A stretch of 64,000 bases of DNA. Source: Rhizophagus irregularis (taxonomy: Eukaryota > Glomeromycota > Glomeromycetes > Glomerales > Glomeraceae). Location: positions 620,001-684,000 of the forward strand of contig NC_089452.1 of NCBI RefSeq assembly GCF_026210795.1, written 5' to 3'. The position numbers and the translations under genes are program-made. Positions 31,093 to 43,100 of the stretch are shown one piece after another. How positions within the stretch are numbered: the stretch's first letter is position 1; each line of letters begins with the position of its first letter. Under the pieces are notes generated by a model. That model made no database searches and was not told the origin of the DNA. It saw only the letters and a list, made by a program, of their open reading frames with translations.

Positions 31093-31546
31093 GCCGATCT
31101 CTCGTAATCTTGGCTATTTATGCATTGTTCGCATCACCAATCATAACTATAGTTTCGGGTGAAACTATTTTTTATTTAGGCGAAACTTTATTAGAATCAC
31201 TATAAGAATTTTGCATCGTGGAGAAATAAAATAAAGTTTCGCCCGAAATACTAATCATAACCATTAGTAAATGAGTGCTGATCTCTTGTTACCTATTTTC
31301 GGGTCCTGGTATCACCAATGTATTTACTATCATAATTATAGTTTTGGGTGAAACTACTTTTCATTTAGGCGAAACTAGTTTCGCGCTTTCGCCCGAAACA
31401 CTAATAATAACCATCAGTAAATGCCGATATCTTGTCCTATTTATGGGTCCCGGTATCACCAATGTGTTTACTATCATAATTATAGTTTCGGGTGAAACTA
31501 TTTTTTATCTAGGTGACGCCCGAAACACTAATAATAACCATCAAAT
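31093..31546. repeat. Three degenerate tandem units upstream of Sel1 kinase gene 1
   Basis: Units at about 31093-31273, 31274-31422 and 31423-31546 share, in order, GATCTCTTGT or a variant, GGTATCACCAATGT, ACTATCATAATTATAGTTT, TCGGGTGAAACTA, TTTAGGCGAAAC and CGCCCGAAACACTAATAA. The motifs TTTCGGGTGAAAC and GTTTCGCCCGAAA are near inverse of each other, so each unit can fold. The array ends 200 bp before the kinase start codon and has no counterpart upstream of the second Sel1 kinase gene. Confidence 0.65.
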
Positions 31547-31710
31547 CATCTCATTTTCTAACATACGATTCGTTCCCATATGGCCCGAAAATATTTTTTT
31601 TTTGTTGTAACTTCTACTTTTATTAAAAATTTCCTTTTTAGTTGCTTATTCATGAAGCATTATTAAGAAGAAATTTTTTGTCAAAAAAGATTCGTCTAAA
31701 AAAAAAACAA

Positions 31711-31722
31711 TTTTTTTTCCAG
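31711..31722 (+). promoter_or_regulatory. Possible 3' splice site of a 5'UTR intron (Sel1 kinase gene 1)
   Basis: A pyrimidine run ending TTTTTTTTCCAG lies exactly 24 bases before the ATG at 31747. The same sequence and spacing are kept in the paralogous gene at 51953, as are TAAAATAAA just after the CAG and TTCCTTTTTAGT about 90 bases upstream. Conservation in otherwise drifting sequence suggests a function in transcript processing or transcription. Confidence 0.4.
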
Positions 31723-31746
31723 TAAAATAAATTTCTAAGATAATAA

Positions 31747-34670
31747 ATGGCAACCGAATTTAGTAAATCAAATATCTTAGATATAGATACTAATACAATA
31801 AACACCAAAAATTGTTCGTATTGCAATATACCATTTACTGAAAAATTATGGTGTAAAGAATGTATCAATTCTTTGGAAAAATTAGCAGAAAATGGAGATA
31901 AAGAAGCAATGTTTAATTTTGCCAATTGTTATAGAGATGGAGAAGGAACTGAAAAGAATTTAGAAAAAGCCTTTCATTGGTATCAAAAAGCAGCAGAAAA
32001 TGGTAATGAAAAAGCAATGTTTAATTTAGCCAAATGTTATGTAAAAGGAGAAGGAACAGAAAAAAATTTAGAAAAAGCCTTTCATTGGTATCAAAAAGCA
32101 GCAGAAAAAGATTATACTAAAGCAATGTATAATTTAGCCATATTTTATGAAAATGGAAAAGGAACAGAAATGAATTTAGAAAAAGTTTTTCATTGGTATC
32201 AAAAAGCAGCTGAAAATGGTATTGAAGAAGCAATGAATAATTTAGCCAACTGTTATAAAAATGGAAAGGGAACAGAAAAGAATTTAGAAAAAGCTTTTTA
32301 TTTGTATCAGAAAGCAGCAGTAAGTGGTATTGAAGAAGCAATGTTTAATTTAGCCAATTGTTATAGTAATGGAGAAGGAACTGAAAAGAATTTAGAAAAA
32401 GCCTTTCATTGGTATCAAAAAGTAGCAGAAAATGGAGATGATGAAACAATGTTTATTTTAGCCAACTATTATAGTAATGGAGAAGGAACTGAAAAGAATT
32501 TAGAAAAAGCCTTTCATTGGTATCAAAAAGCAGCAGAAAATGGCAATAAAATGGCAATGAATAATTTAGCCAATTGTTATAAAGATGAAAAAGGAACAGA
32601 AAAGAATTTAGAAAAAGCTTGTCATTTATATCAGAAAGCAGCGGAAAATGGTGTTAATGAAGCAATGTTTAATTTAGCTGAATGTTATAAAAATGGAGAA
32701 GGAACGGAAAAAAATTTAGAAAAAGCTTTTCATTGGTATCAAAAAGTAGCAGAAAATGGTGATGAAGGAGTTGCAATTTTTAAATTAGCCAGATGTTATA
32801 AAAATGGAGAAGGAACGGAAAAAAATTTAGAAAAAGCTTTTCATTGGTATCTGAAAGCAGCAGAAAGTGGTAATGAAGAAGCAATGCTTAATTTAGCCAA
32901 TTGTTATAATAATGGAGAAGGAATAGAAAAAAATTTAGAAAAAACCTTTTACTGGTGTAAAAAAGTAGTAGAAAATGGTGATGAAGAAGGTGCAATTTTT
33001 AAATTAGCCAGATGTTATGAAAATGGAGAAGGAACAGAAAAGAATTTAGAAAAAGCTTTTCATTGTTATCAAAAAGCAGCAGAAAATGGTGTTATAGAAG
33101 CAATGAATAAATTAGTCAAATGTTATAAAGATGGAGAAGGAACAGAAAAGAATTTAGAAAAAGCCTTTTATTGGTATCAAAAGGCATTAGCAGAAAGTAA
33201 TAAAGTAAAGTCTAAAGATGAAGTTGAATTAGTATGTAATAAATGCAAAAAACCATATATTGATTACCCATGGTACCATCAATGTAATGAATGCAAACAA
33301 CCATTTATTGAGTACCAGTGGTGCCAACAATGTAATGTTAAACAATTTCAACAAGATTTTTCAAAGTGGACCAGTAAAAATGAATTTATTGATAAATTTA
33401 TTCAAGAAGCACAACTAAATGCTAAAAATAGTTATGGAATTTTAGAGTGGATACCTTATAATAAATTGCTAAATATTAGTTATTGTGATAAAGGAGGATT
33501 TAGTGAAATTCATAAAGCTATCTGGTCAGATGGTCCTATATTTAGTTGGAATTATAACAAAAAACAATGGGATAGACAAACAGATTATGAAGTCATTCTT
33601 AAAACACTTAAGAATTCATCAAATCTGAATAGTAAATTTCTTGATGAGGTATAGTATTTATTATATTTAACAAAATATTTTATTTTCTTTTTCAAAGTTT
33701 AATAACTTTTTTATTATTCATATAGTGGAAATATCATTATAATTGTCAGAAAAATTCATTTTCAAAATTTATTCAATTTTTTGGAATTACTCAAGATCCA
33801 AATAATCTAAATTATATAATAGTAATGAGTTATGCAAAAAAAGGAAATTTGAGAAAATGTTTATCTGATATAATTAAATTTAAGTGGCAAGACAAATTGC
33901 AATTATTGAAAAAAATTATATTAGGACTTAAAGTAATTCATGAATCAAATTTAACTCATGGCGATTTTCATGATGGCAATATTTTATTGTCAGATAATCA
34001 CAATGAGTTATTTATTATTGATTTAGGATTATGTAAACCTATAAATGGTTTAGATTCTGATAATAATAAAGTTAATGAAATTTATGGAGTTATGCCTTAT
34101 ATGGCACCTGAATTATTTAGAAATAAACTCTATACTCCAGAAAGTGATATTTATAGTTTTTCAATGATAATGTGGGAATTTACATCAGGTATTCCTCCAT
34201 TTTATGATAGAGCACATGATCACCATCTTATCTTGAGTGTTTGTAATGATGAACGTCCTGAAATTATTGAAAATACTCCAAAATGTTATATGGATTTAAT
34301 TAAAAAATGCTGGGATTCAAATCCTTCTAATAGACCAACTATAATAATGCTTGAAAACATTATATCTGAATGGATTAGATGTATTAATGAATTTTATGTA
34401 GCAAACAGAGATGGAAATTATGTTTATAAAGTATCTAATATTGATGGTCAATTAGAAGATGATATGTTTGAATTTGTAAAAGCAAACAAAGCTTTAGTAC
34501 AATCGCAAGAACAAGTAAATACTTCTATTATACAATCTCATCCACAAGCATGTTTTATTAGTCGCAATGTTACTAAAGAAATAGAAAAGTCTAAGAATGT
34601 TAGTGAAAGCATTGTTCAAGAATATTCTGCTGATTTGCAAGAATGTATGGTTAAATTTAAAAATCAATAA
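31747..34670 (+). CDS. Sel1-repeat TKL-type protein kinase, intact
   Basis: Two exons, 31747-33648 and 33726-34670, with a phase-0 intron (GTATAG...ATATAG, 77 nt), give 948 residues. Residues 20-45 hold a CxxC...CxxC motif (CSYCNIPF, WCKEC). Twelve 36-37-residue Sel1 repeats follow (about 47-482, consensus EAMFNLANCYKNGEGTEKNL). Next come CxxC pairs (CNKCKKPY, CNECKQPF, CQQC). The kinase domain spans about 572-855: Gly-rich GGFSEIHKA, Lys in VILKTL at about 619, catalytic loop HGDFHDGN near 712, DLG near 732, and APE in YMAPEL. HGD and DLG replace the usual HRD and DFG, which is common in related fungal TKL kinases and does not by itself imply inactivity. Sel1 repeats form a protein-binding solenoid. 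A signalling role is inferred; the substrate is unknown. Confidence 0.9.
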
Positions 34671-34709
34671 TTCTGTCATTCATTCTTTATTTGCTTAATT
34701 ATTCACCAG

Positions 34710-35685
34710 TAAAGATGGTCATCGGTCCTAGAAGACCGCGGTCCTACGGTCCTACACCATAAAAAGACAGACCAGTCCGTCTTAGTGTAGGACCGCGGTC
34801 TTTCAATCCTGTATCACATATAATAAGACCGTCGGTCTTTTTAAGGACCGCAGTCTTTTTAAGACCGATCGGTCTTTTTAAGGACCGCAGTCTTTTTAAA
34901 ACCGATCGGTCTTTTTTCTTTTTTTTGCAAATAAAAAAAGATTTTCTTCCCTAACTTTATTAGGAATAGCCTTATTTTATAAATGAACACTAATTGGGAT
35001 GATTTTTAATAAAAAATTTTTTTTTTTACAAATCACCTGGATATCATCACAACGTCATGCAAAATTTAAAGCTTTGAGAAAAAATACTTCAAAACGCAAT
35101 ATTTCGCTATCCAGCGATTATAAAAGGATGATTTTACCACCATTCGAATTGTCTCGCTGTGGCGCGTCAAATGGTATCAAAATCATGATTTTAGAATCGA
35201 TAAAAAAAAAATCACGTCGGCAAAACTATTTGATAATAAATTCAATAATTACCAACTATCTATCGATCCTAGAAACATGATTTAGTCACCATTCGACGCG
35301 TCTTGCTGAGACGATTCGAATGGTGGTGGTTTCATCCTTTTATGATCACTGGATGACAAGATATTCCGCTTAAACGCTTTTTTTGGAGTTTCGGAGTTTC
35401 ATCATTTTGACAAGCAACTCTACAAGTGGGAAGAGTGATTGTCATTATTTATTGGTTTGGAAATGGCCAGTCTTTATATTATTTTATGAAGACCTTTGTC
35501 AGATTAATAGGTTTATTCAATATAAAAATCATTTATTATATGAAGACCGGTATGAGGACTGGTCGGTTCTCAGGACCGGTCCTACTGCGCCACTAAAAAA
35601 TGCAAGACCGTGGTCCGGTCCTACAAGTCCTGGGACTGACCAGTCCAGGACTGAGTAGGACCGGTAGGACCGATGACCATCCTTA
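34710..35685. mobile_element. hAT-type MITE in the 3' flank of Sel1 kinase gene 1
   Basis: The 976-bp element is flanked by the exact 8-bp duplication TTCACCAG (34702-34709, 35686-35693). Terminal inverted repeats are TAAAGATGGTCATCGGTCCTA on the left and TAAGGATGGTCATCGGTCCT on the right. The subterminal parts are arrays of AAGACCGATCGGTCTT, GGACCG and related palindromes. There is no coding capacity. It starts 40 bases after the kinase stop codon, so it probably lies in the transcribed 3' region and may alter its end. Its first ten bases equal those of the element at 6565, so both may use the same transposase. Confidence 0.85.
35098..35365. repeat. Inverted repeat nested inside the hAT MITE
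   Basis: Two arms of about 70 bp (35098-35168 and about 35295-35365) pair with roughly 80 percent identity: AATATTTCGCTATCCAGCG against AATATCTTGTCATCCAGTG, and CCACCATTCGAATTGTCTC against CCACCATTCGAATCGTCTC. It looks like a second foldback element inserted into, or captured by, the MITE. Confidence 0.6.
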
Positions 35686-35866
35686 TTCACCAGTTATTAT
35701 ATAGGAATATTTATATTATTTATTTTTGCACTTTTTACAATAAAGTAATAAGAATTGAACATCTTTAAATACAAATTATGTTAATTATCTAAATAGTGTT
35801 TATTTTATTTTCATTTGCAATTTGTTTAGCGAATTTAAGTTTAACTTTCAAATCTATACTTTAAAA

Positions 35867-36434
35867 TAGAGGTTGGAACTGGCCCAAAAAGTCTTAACCG
35901 GTTAATAACCGGTTAACCAAACTTTTAACTGGTTAATTAACCGGTTAAAACTCAATCCTAGTCAGAATTAAAATTCGGCCAGGATTAGCATCAAATATAT
36001 TTTTAATCCCGGCCAAAATTAGGCCAGACCAAAACTCTAACTATTGAAACGAAACTCTAGCTGAAAGACGAAATTCAGGCCAAAATTGTCTGGCCAGCAC
36101 TATGAATTTCGGCCCGCATTATGAATTTTATATAACACAAAAAATTCCATCACCTGGTCCCGTTGGTATCTTACCTGGTGGCTAAACTTTTATCTGAAGT
36201 CTCGTGATTTATAATTCTGGCCGGCACTGTAAATTTGGCCAGAATTACAAATATTTTCAGCATTTTAACCGGTTAAATTAACCGATTAATTTAACCGATT
36301 AATTTAACTGGATAATTTAACCGGATAATTTAACCGGTTAAAAATTGTTTTTTAACCGGTTAACAAATATTTTAACCGGTTAACCGTTTTAACCGGTTAA
36401 TTAACTGGTTAAGCTTAACCGGTTCCAACCTCTA
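35867..36434. mobile_element. hAT-type MITE with AACCGGTT arrays
   Basis: The 568-bp element is flanked by the exact 8-bp duplication CTTTAAAA (35859-35866, 36435-36442). Terminal inverted repeats begin TAGAGGTTGGAAC(T/C)GG. Both ends consist of many AACCGGTTAA palindromes, with GGCC-containing AATTNNGGCCAGAATT repeats in the middle. No open frame. TAG-type ends and an 8-bp duplication indicate hAT. Confidence 0.85.
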
Positions 36435-36442
36435 CTTTAAAA

Positions 36443-37087
36443 TTTACTAGCTAGTATAATCATAAGCTTAGAGTAATATTATAATTATCCCTATAAAAAA
36501 TTGTAAAATTAGAATTTGTTATAAAAATATCATTGTATAATTTAGTGACTGAAAATGTTCTTGATTATTAAATTTCTGTACTTGTATAATTTTTTACTTT
36601 TACGGAGGTCATCTAAAGCAACAGGGTGGACATCCCCATATTATCATGATATTGCTGATCATTTTGCCGATCACTCGTCCAATATTATCACATAAAAAAA
36701 TACCGTTGAATTAGTTTTTTCACAAATTCTACATAATAATAATGTATAAAATTTTGATTTTATTTACTTTATTTATTTATTGTTAATAAATTAGTTCTTA
36801 AAATAATTCATAAAGATTTTGTCAAATATCAAATATATATTAATTTTACAACAATTGTAAACATTTATTTAATGATAACTTTTGGGTTATCAAAAATTGT
36901 CCAGGTTTATTTTAGCTTGATTCTTGAATACCTAAATAATATACTGTAAAAGTTTCAAGTTTCGCCCAAAGATCTGTGACTTCGCCCGAAGCTTCAAAGT
37001 CAGATTAGCAGATGATCGGCATATATATAGCATATATATTAATTATTGAAAATTTGATGTAAAATCTAACTTTGGAAACACACCTTA
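36443..37087. other. AT-rich intergenic region
   Basis: No gene is seen. TTTCGCCCAAAG and CTTCGCCCGAAG at about 36960-36990 recall the GAAAC/CGCCCGAAA units at 31093-31546. Confidence 0.4.
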
Positions 37088-37099
37088 TTTTTCCATATA

Positions 37100-37268
37100 C
37101 ATGCTGCCCAAATTATTTTGGGATGCCATAATTATAATTTGGGATATCATAATTCATTCGGTTTATATATAATTTACTATTTAAAGTGCCAAAATAATTT
37201 GGGATGCCATAATTAAATTTGGGATTTTACTTATAATTACGGCAGTCCAAAATAATTTGGGTGGCATG
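37100..37268. mobile_element. Small MITE with CATGCYRCCCAAAT ends
   Basis: Ends CATGCTGCCCAAATTATTTT and CATGCCACCCAAATTATTTT (read inward) form strong inverted repeats around 169 bp, with TA on both sides. The direct repeat TATTTTTCCATA lies just outside both ends, so the target duplication could be TA or a longer 9-12-bp one. The superfamily is therefore open (Tc1-mariner or Mutator-like). The interior repeats AATTTGGGATGCCATAATTA. No coding capacity. Confidence 0.65.
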
Positions 37269-37289
37269 TATATTTTTCCATAATACTTT

Positions 37290-37954
37290 TATATTAAATT
37301 ATTGATAAATAAAACTATTAAATAAAATAATTTAACATAAATTGTCAGAACATTTATTGCTTGGAATAAAGCTTCAAATTTAACGTGATATCACTTATAT
37401 CATGATCGGCAAGTGATCAACATTGTGATATAATCCATGTCCGCCCTGTTGTCTAAAGCAGGGGCAAATCACATGACTTCAAAAAAAATTGTTTTCATAA
37501 AATAAAACTTTTTACCATATATTCAACCATTCTAAACATACATTTTAAATGCATTTTTGCCTGCTCTGCAAGTTTACTTAGAGTGCAGAGTAGGGTTTTG
37601 AATGCTGTTTTTGATTTATTTGACTTTTTCAATTTCGTTATCCATTTTTGGATATGATTGACAAAGTTTCATTCATTCATATGTAAAGTCAAAACAATAT
37701 TCAAAATCCACTTTTTTTCCTTAAGTAAACTTGCAAAGCAGATAAAAATATGTTTATATTATGATTTTAAAGTTTCTATTAATCTTTCTTTATAAAAAAT
37801 TATTCTAATTAAAATTACACCGAATCACATGATTTGCCCCTGCTTTAGACGACCTCAAATACTCAAATACAAATAGCTATTAATATTAAAATAAATATAA
37901 GAAATAATTAATCATTGCGGTGGATTTATGAAATTTGGCAAAAACTGATTTCCA
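37290..37954. other. AT-rich intergenic region with GTCTAAAGCAGGGGC inverted pair
   Basis: No gene. GTTGTCTAAAGCAGGGGCAA (about 37448) recurs in inverse orientation at about 37827 (TTGCCCCTGCTTTAGACGAC), each beside ATCACATGA-like sequence. This gives a possible foldback element of about 400 bp. An inner CTGCTCTGCAAGTTTACTTA and its inverse TAAGTAAACTTGCAAAGCAG support it. Confidence 0.5.
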
Positions 37955-38181
37955 CAGCGTACCCTTCAAAAATGTCACAATATAAAAACACGTGACTGTT
38001 TTTTGTCACATCCGTCACACCCTTCCTTGTTTCCATTTTTCATAAGTATCTAAGGGACTTGGTTTTTTTTGAGTAAGTAAAAACGTATTCATCACACCTT
38101 ATTTGTCACTGTTTATTTTCACGTGTTAGTGCATAACGCCGTAATGCCAACCGTTTCGTGACATTTTTGAAGGGTACGCTG
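37955..38181. mobile_element. Short MITE with CAGCGTACCC ends
   Basis: Perfect terminal inverted repeats of about 24 bp, starting CAGCGTACCCTTCAAAAATG, enclose 227 bp. The interior contains several GTCACA and CACGTG motifs and no gene. No clear target duplication is visible. The first bases resemble the right end of the element at 45983-46956. Confidence 0.7.
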
Positions 38182-40120
38182 GGTAATCGCAAAAACCCTG
38201 CTGCGCCTTGGGAATTAAAATTGACTTACAGAAAATGTCAAATAATGACGCAGCTTTAACACTGGTTAGGTAACAGAAAATTGTTAGACGCAAGATTTGG
38301 GGTACAAAAAAATTTTTAGAGCTCATTTTTGACTGTTCACTAATAAATTTGGGACTTAAATAGAAATTTGGTGACTAAAAGACTGTCAAATATTTATTCA
38401 ATTTGACATGATGGACAAATTTTGAGGTATTTCATAAATCCGCCATGATGTAATATTAAAATATGAATTTAAAAATCAATATAAAAAAAAGTTAGTAACG
38501 TACGCATAAAACATAAAAATAATAAGCAGTTAGCAATAACGATAAAACATAAAAAAAGATTAGTAACACAAAAAATAAAAGTAAAAAAGAAAGCAGTTTA
38601 TAACAAAAATATACTAAAAAATATTAGAAATATAAACTAGCAATAACTCCATGTATCCAAAAGGATTAAAAGAATAAAAAGTACATTATTCAAATAAATA
38701 TCTAGAACTATCTAGAAGAAAAATTAGCACTATTTTCAAATTTATTTCTTTTAGGAATGGATTAATTGTTTGTTGGAATCGAACTGGGCTAAAGCTGGTA
38801 AAGAATAGATAAATAGGGAGAATTTTTTTATTTCTTTCACTAATCATGTCTTTTAGATACTTTAGTTCTTTGACTTCTTGAATTAGAGACAATAATAAAT
38901 TTTATTATTTTTTATTTCAATTTTTTTTTTCTGTTCCTCATGTTTGTTAAAATTTTTCTGTAGTTAATAACATATGAGAAGAAAATGTTATATGATCTGA
39001 TCTGATATTAGCTGATTACAGAACATCGTCCCAAAAGGATTGGGATTGGAAAAAAAAGAGGTGATTAACAACTTTTTGCAGAAAAAAAATACATTTCAAT
39101 ATATTAGCAATGAAAATGTGTCCACAGTCAATCAAATGTTTTTAGTCATTATAAATACGGTATAGATCTGGCGCGAAAATATCATGGGATATCCAAATTA
39201 TTTATACAGGGTAATCTAACTCTCCATTAGACACGAATTTCTTTAATTATATAGATTCTATATATATGAAAAGACAAGAGTTAAAAAAAAAGATGATGAT
39301 AATTTACATACATTAGACTTTTTGTTAAAACCAATTTTGGAACGTATTTGTCATCAAATTCATATTATATATAAAAGTAAATTTTAACTTTAAACATAGT
39401 AGGTATTAACAAACTATTATTTTATCTTTTAACAATTCAACAAATAACTAAAAGTTAATATTTGGACCAATACTACAATTGGATAATTTTTTTTATATAT
39501 TCGATATCATTTCCTATATTTTTATAATAAATTGAATTTTACAACAGCCAATTAAACTTGATTCTTAAATTATCTTATATCTATATTACTAAATTGGGCT
39601 TAAAAGGTTGAGTCAGTTGATTGATTGAAATTCACAACAAAAAATTATTATAAATTTTAAATTAGAATAACACCTGACGCGCGTCACTTGTCACATAAAT
39701 TAAGGTATAATTAAACATTTATAAATTATAAATTTTTATTATTAAAAAGGTTTATTTATCACATTAGAAATTATGTAATCCTAAAATAACACATAAATCA
39801 AATAAGTATAAAATTTTCATAATATGTATAAATTATATTTTATTTATATAATAAAAAGTAATTTCATTAATAAAAGAAAGTGTTTAGTAATACAGGTGAT
39901 GTACGTCAGGACTCGTCAGGCATCAATTTACATTTGACCGCACGTCAGTTATCATCCGACGCAAATTGACACCTGAGGCACGACAAATATATCTTGGTAA
40001 AATATCATTAATTATTTAACTATAAATTTTTTGACTTCCTTAACTTCCTTGACTCTCTAAACTCTCTTGGTTCTTTTGACTTTTCTTAGAAATAGTAATA
40101 CTATCACTATCATTAAAACC
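38182..40120. other. AT-rich intergenic region
   Basis: No supported gene. At 39668-39985 there are GC-richer CACCTGACGCGCGTCAC, GTACGTCAGGACTCGTCAGG and CGACGCAAATTGACACCTGA segments in partly inverse orientation, perhaps an eroded element. Confidence 0.4.
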
Positions 40121-43100
40121 TCACAACCATTCAATAATATTTTTATTCTTCATTCTTTCCTCTTCATCAACTTCGTTATATTTATCTTGTACCCATTTTT
40201 CTATCATACTAAGAAATGCCCATCCTTTTTTTGTTTTCTCATTAGCAAATATTTCTATATTTTTATGATGTAACATTTCATTAGTAGTAACAATTATTAC
40301 TTTACATCTTGCTCTACTTATAGCTACATTCCATCTATTTATATTAAATAAAAATTCCGTTTCTTGTGGAATTTCACTTAAACTTATAAATCCAAAACAA
40401 GATATAACAAGGTCTGCTTCTTGTCCTTGCATTTTTTCTATTGTATTAATTTGTAAATTAATAAATTGATCATTTAAATATTTTACTAGACGTGATTGAA
40501 TCGCACGACGTTGTCGATGATATGGTGCTACTATAAATAAGGATGGTTTCTTCATTTCTCCTTGTGATATTTTTAATGTATCACAAAATTCTGAAGCTAT
40601 TTTCGCTACAGCGTCAGCTTCGATTTGTAAGAATTTAGTAGATAATAAACTAGATGCTGAATCAATATTTTTATCTAGAGAAAGTTTTACTAATGTAATT
40701 GCTGGATCTGGAGATAAAATTCTTTGAATTAACGGATTTTTAATATGATCTAATTTTGAATTATCAAAAGCTAGCTTCAGATTTGGATTTTTTGAAATAT
40801 AATCATCACTATAAATCTTTTGGAAGAACCCATTTAATTCATCATTCTGGATAACAAAACAAAAAAAAGATGAAATAATATTAATGTATAAAATAAATAA
40901 AATAAATAAATAAATAAATATATATATATTATATACCATTCTCCAATTTTCTCTGAGTTGAAGAGTAAGAGGTCCAAAGTCATGCTTCTGCCCTTTTTTC
41001 AAAAAGAAAGCTTTCTCATTAAAAACGGAACCATCACTTTTACGCATTAAACATTGTTGAATAGATCCAAATATGAGAGGATGATCAGGAGGAAATACGG
41101 GATATGTATTTTGAATAATAGGACCAAGTTGCTATATTTATCATTAATTCGTTAGAAATTAGTATAAATTTGATCAATATTTTAATTATTTAATAATGTT
41201 TACATTACCTTATGATCTCCAGCAACAATCAGTTTTCCTGTATACGGATTTATACATTCAATAGGAATGCTAGCATCTGAAACTAATAACTAAAAAATTA
41301 AAAAAAATTAAATTAAATATTCGCATTTATATCTATAAATGTTTGATAATTTTTTGCTTACCTGAGAACCCTCATCAATTATCATTATGTCACATCCGGC
41401 CCAATCAGATTTCCATTTCTTTCTTACTTTAAACCAGTCCCAAACTGTACCTCCGATTACAATTGGTTTTCCAGGAATTCCGATATCATTAATATTGGGT
41501 AAGTCTTCTACTTTATATTTTGTTCCAGTTGAAGGCTTGTTCAAATCATTCACTAAATAAATGATAGAAAAATCATTTATTTTGTGATGTTTTTTTTGTA
41601 CAGTTGAAATTCTATCCAATAAATTTTCAATAGCAGCTCTAGTAAAAGCTGTTACACCAACTATATAATTACTCGTCTTAACAGTACTCAAGTACCACGT
41701 GGTAAACAATGCAAGGAAATGTGTTTTACCGGAACCCTATTAAAATATAAATAAATGTATTAATAATAGCCTAATTACAAATATAAATATAAATAATATT
41801 TACTGGTGGTCCCCATATAATTTGAAGTCTTCTTCCTAGTAATAATTTATCCGAGATTTCTTTTTGTGATGGAGACATTGAAAAAGAATCTTGTAGCTTC
41901 AAAGCTGTATTTTCCACTTCTCCAAAATGTTCTTCAATTAAGGAAGAACCCCATGCATTAGGATCTTTTAAAAGATTCTATATTCAAATTAAGATTCAAA
42001 TTTAACGCAAATAAATAACTTTTTTCTAATAATCGTTTTGAGAGAAAATGGTACAAACCAAAAATATCGACTTATTATCATCTTGTTCATCTATCTCAGT
42101 TAGAATTGTTAATATTTTATCGAGATTGAAGTTAAAATAACGTTTATAAAGGCGATAGGTTTCATTTTCAATAAGCTCCTCCATAAAGGATCCCTTTAAA
42201 TAAATTATCTGTGTTTGTGGATCTTGATTTTCAACTTCCTTAATACATACTACCGATAAAGGATACGAATATTTATCTCGATATTTCATATCTGGAAAAT
42301 GGATTGCTTTTAGGACGTCCTAGTTTTATTTTTAAAGAAAAGAAAAAAATAAAAGTCCAAAATTTTTGATGTAAATTATAGAAAATAATATATATTAAGT
42401 TGTATATTACCTCCGGATTATCTTTAACCACGATAAAATCTTTAAAAGTACTATTAGGTTCTAATACACTAACTTCTTTTTGGTTACTTAAAATAACAAA
42501 TTTCGCAACATCTTTTTTCATATTAGTAAATTCCTTAAATTTTAGTCGAATTCCATATACAGTTTCACCTTGCATTAAATCATTAATTCTACTGGATCTA
42601 GTACGAGCACATTCAGTTATAGCTTCAAATTGTTTAAAAAAATATAGTTTACCCAGATAATTATTTTCAAAAGCTTTAATTTCAGTAAACGTAAAAACTG
42701 GTGGAGTAAATAACAATTTTAAATCAACATCATTAGTTGATTCGTTAAGAAGTTCATAATAAGAACTTATTACAGCAATTCCAAAATCAACTTTAAGTAA
42801 CTGAGCTGCATTAATTTCTGATATTGAACTTTGCGAAGAAACCCATCTAGCATAAATATCTTCTAAGTCGATATCTTTAATATGTTGTTCCAATGAATTT
42901 AACAGTTTCTCATCCTTTAATTTTGGCTTCACCAATTGTTCCCATATATCAATAAAGCGGTAAAATCCAGGTACATGAATTGCAATATTTGCTCTTATCG
43001 CAGTTTCTAAAACAAATAATCTTGGAAATTCTCGTAATTCATTTGGAAATTCCGTATTATTATCACTATTATTATTTCCTGAAGCTAATAAAAATGACGA

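Noticed and set aside
33825-34670. Stand-alone kinase C-lobe gene starting at the ATG at 33825
   Set aside because: An acceptor at 33725 joins it to the exon with the Gly-rich loop and Lys. The internal Met lies within the kinase domain. The same holds for 55265-56065.
40121-41047. Separate 308-residue helicase gene and several short neighbouring genes on the minus strand
   Set aside because: Splice sites join them into one ten-exon gene with consistent phase. The first part of this open frame (VYNIYIFIYLFILFILYIN) is intron sequence.
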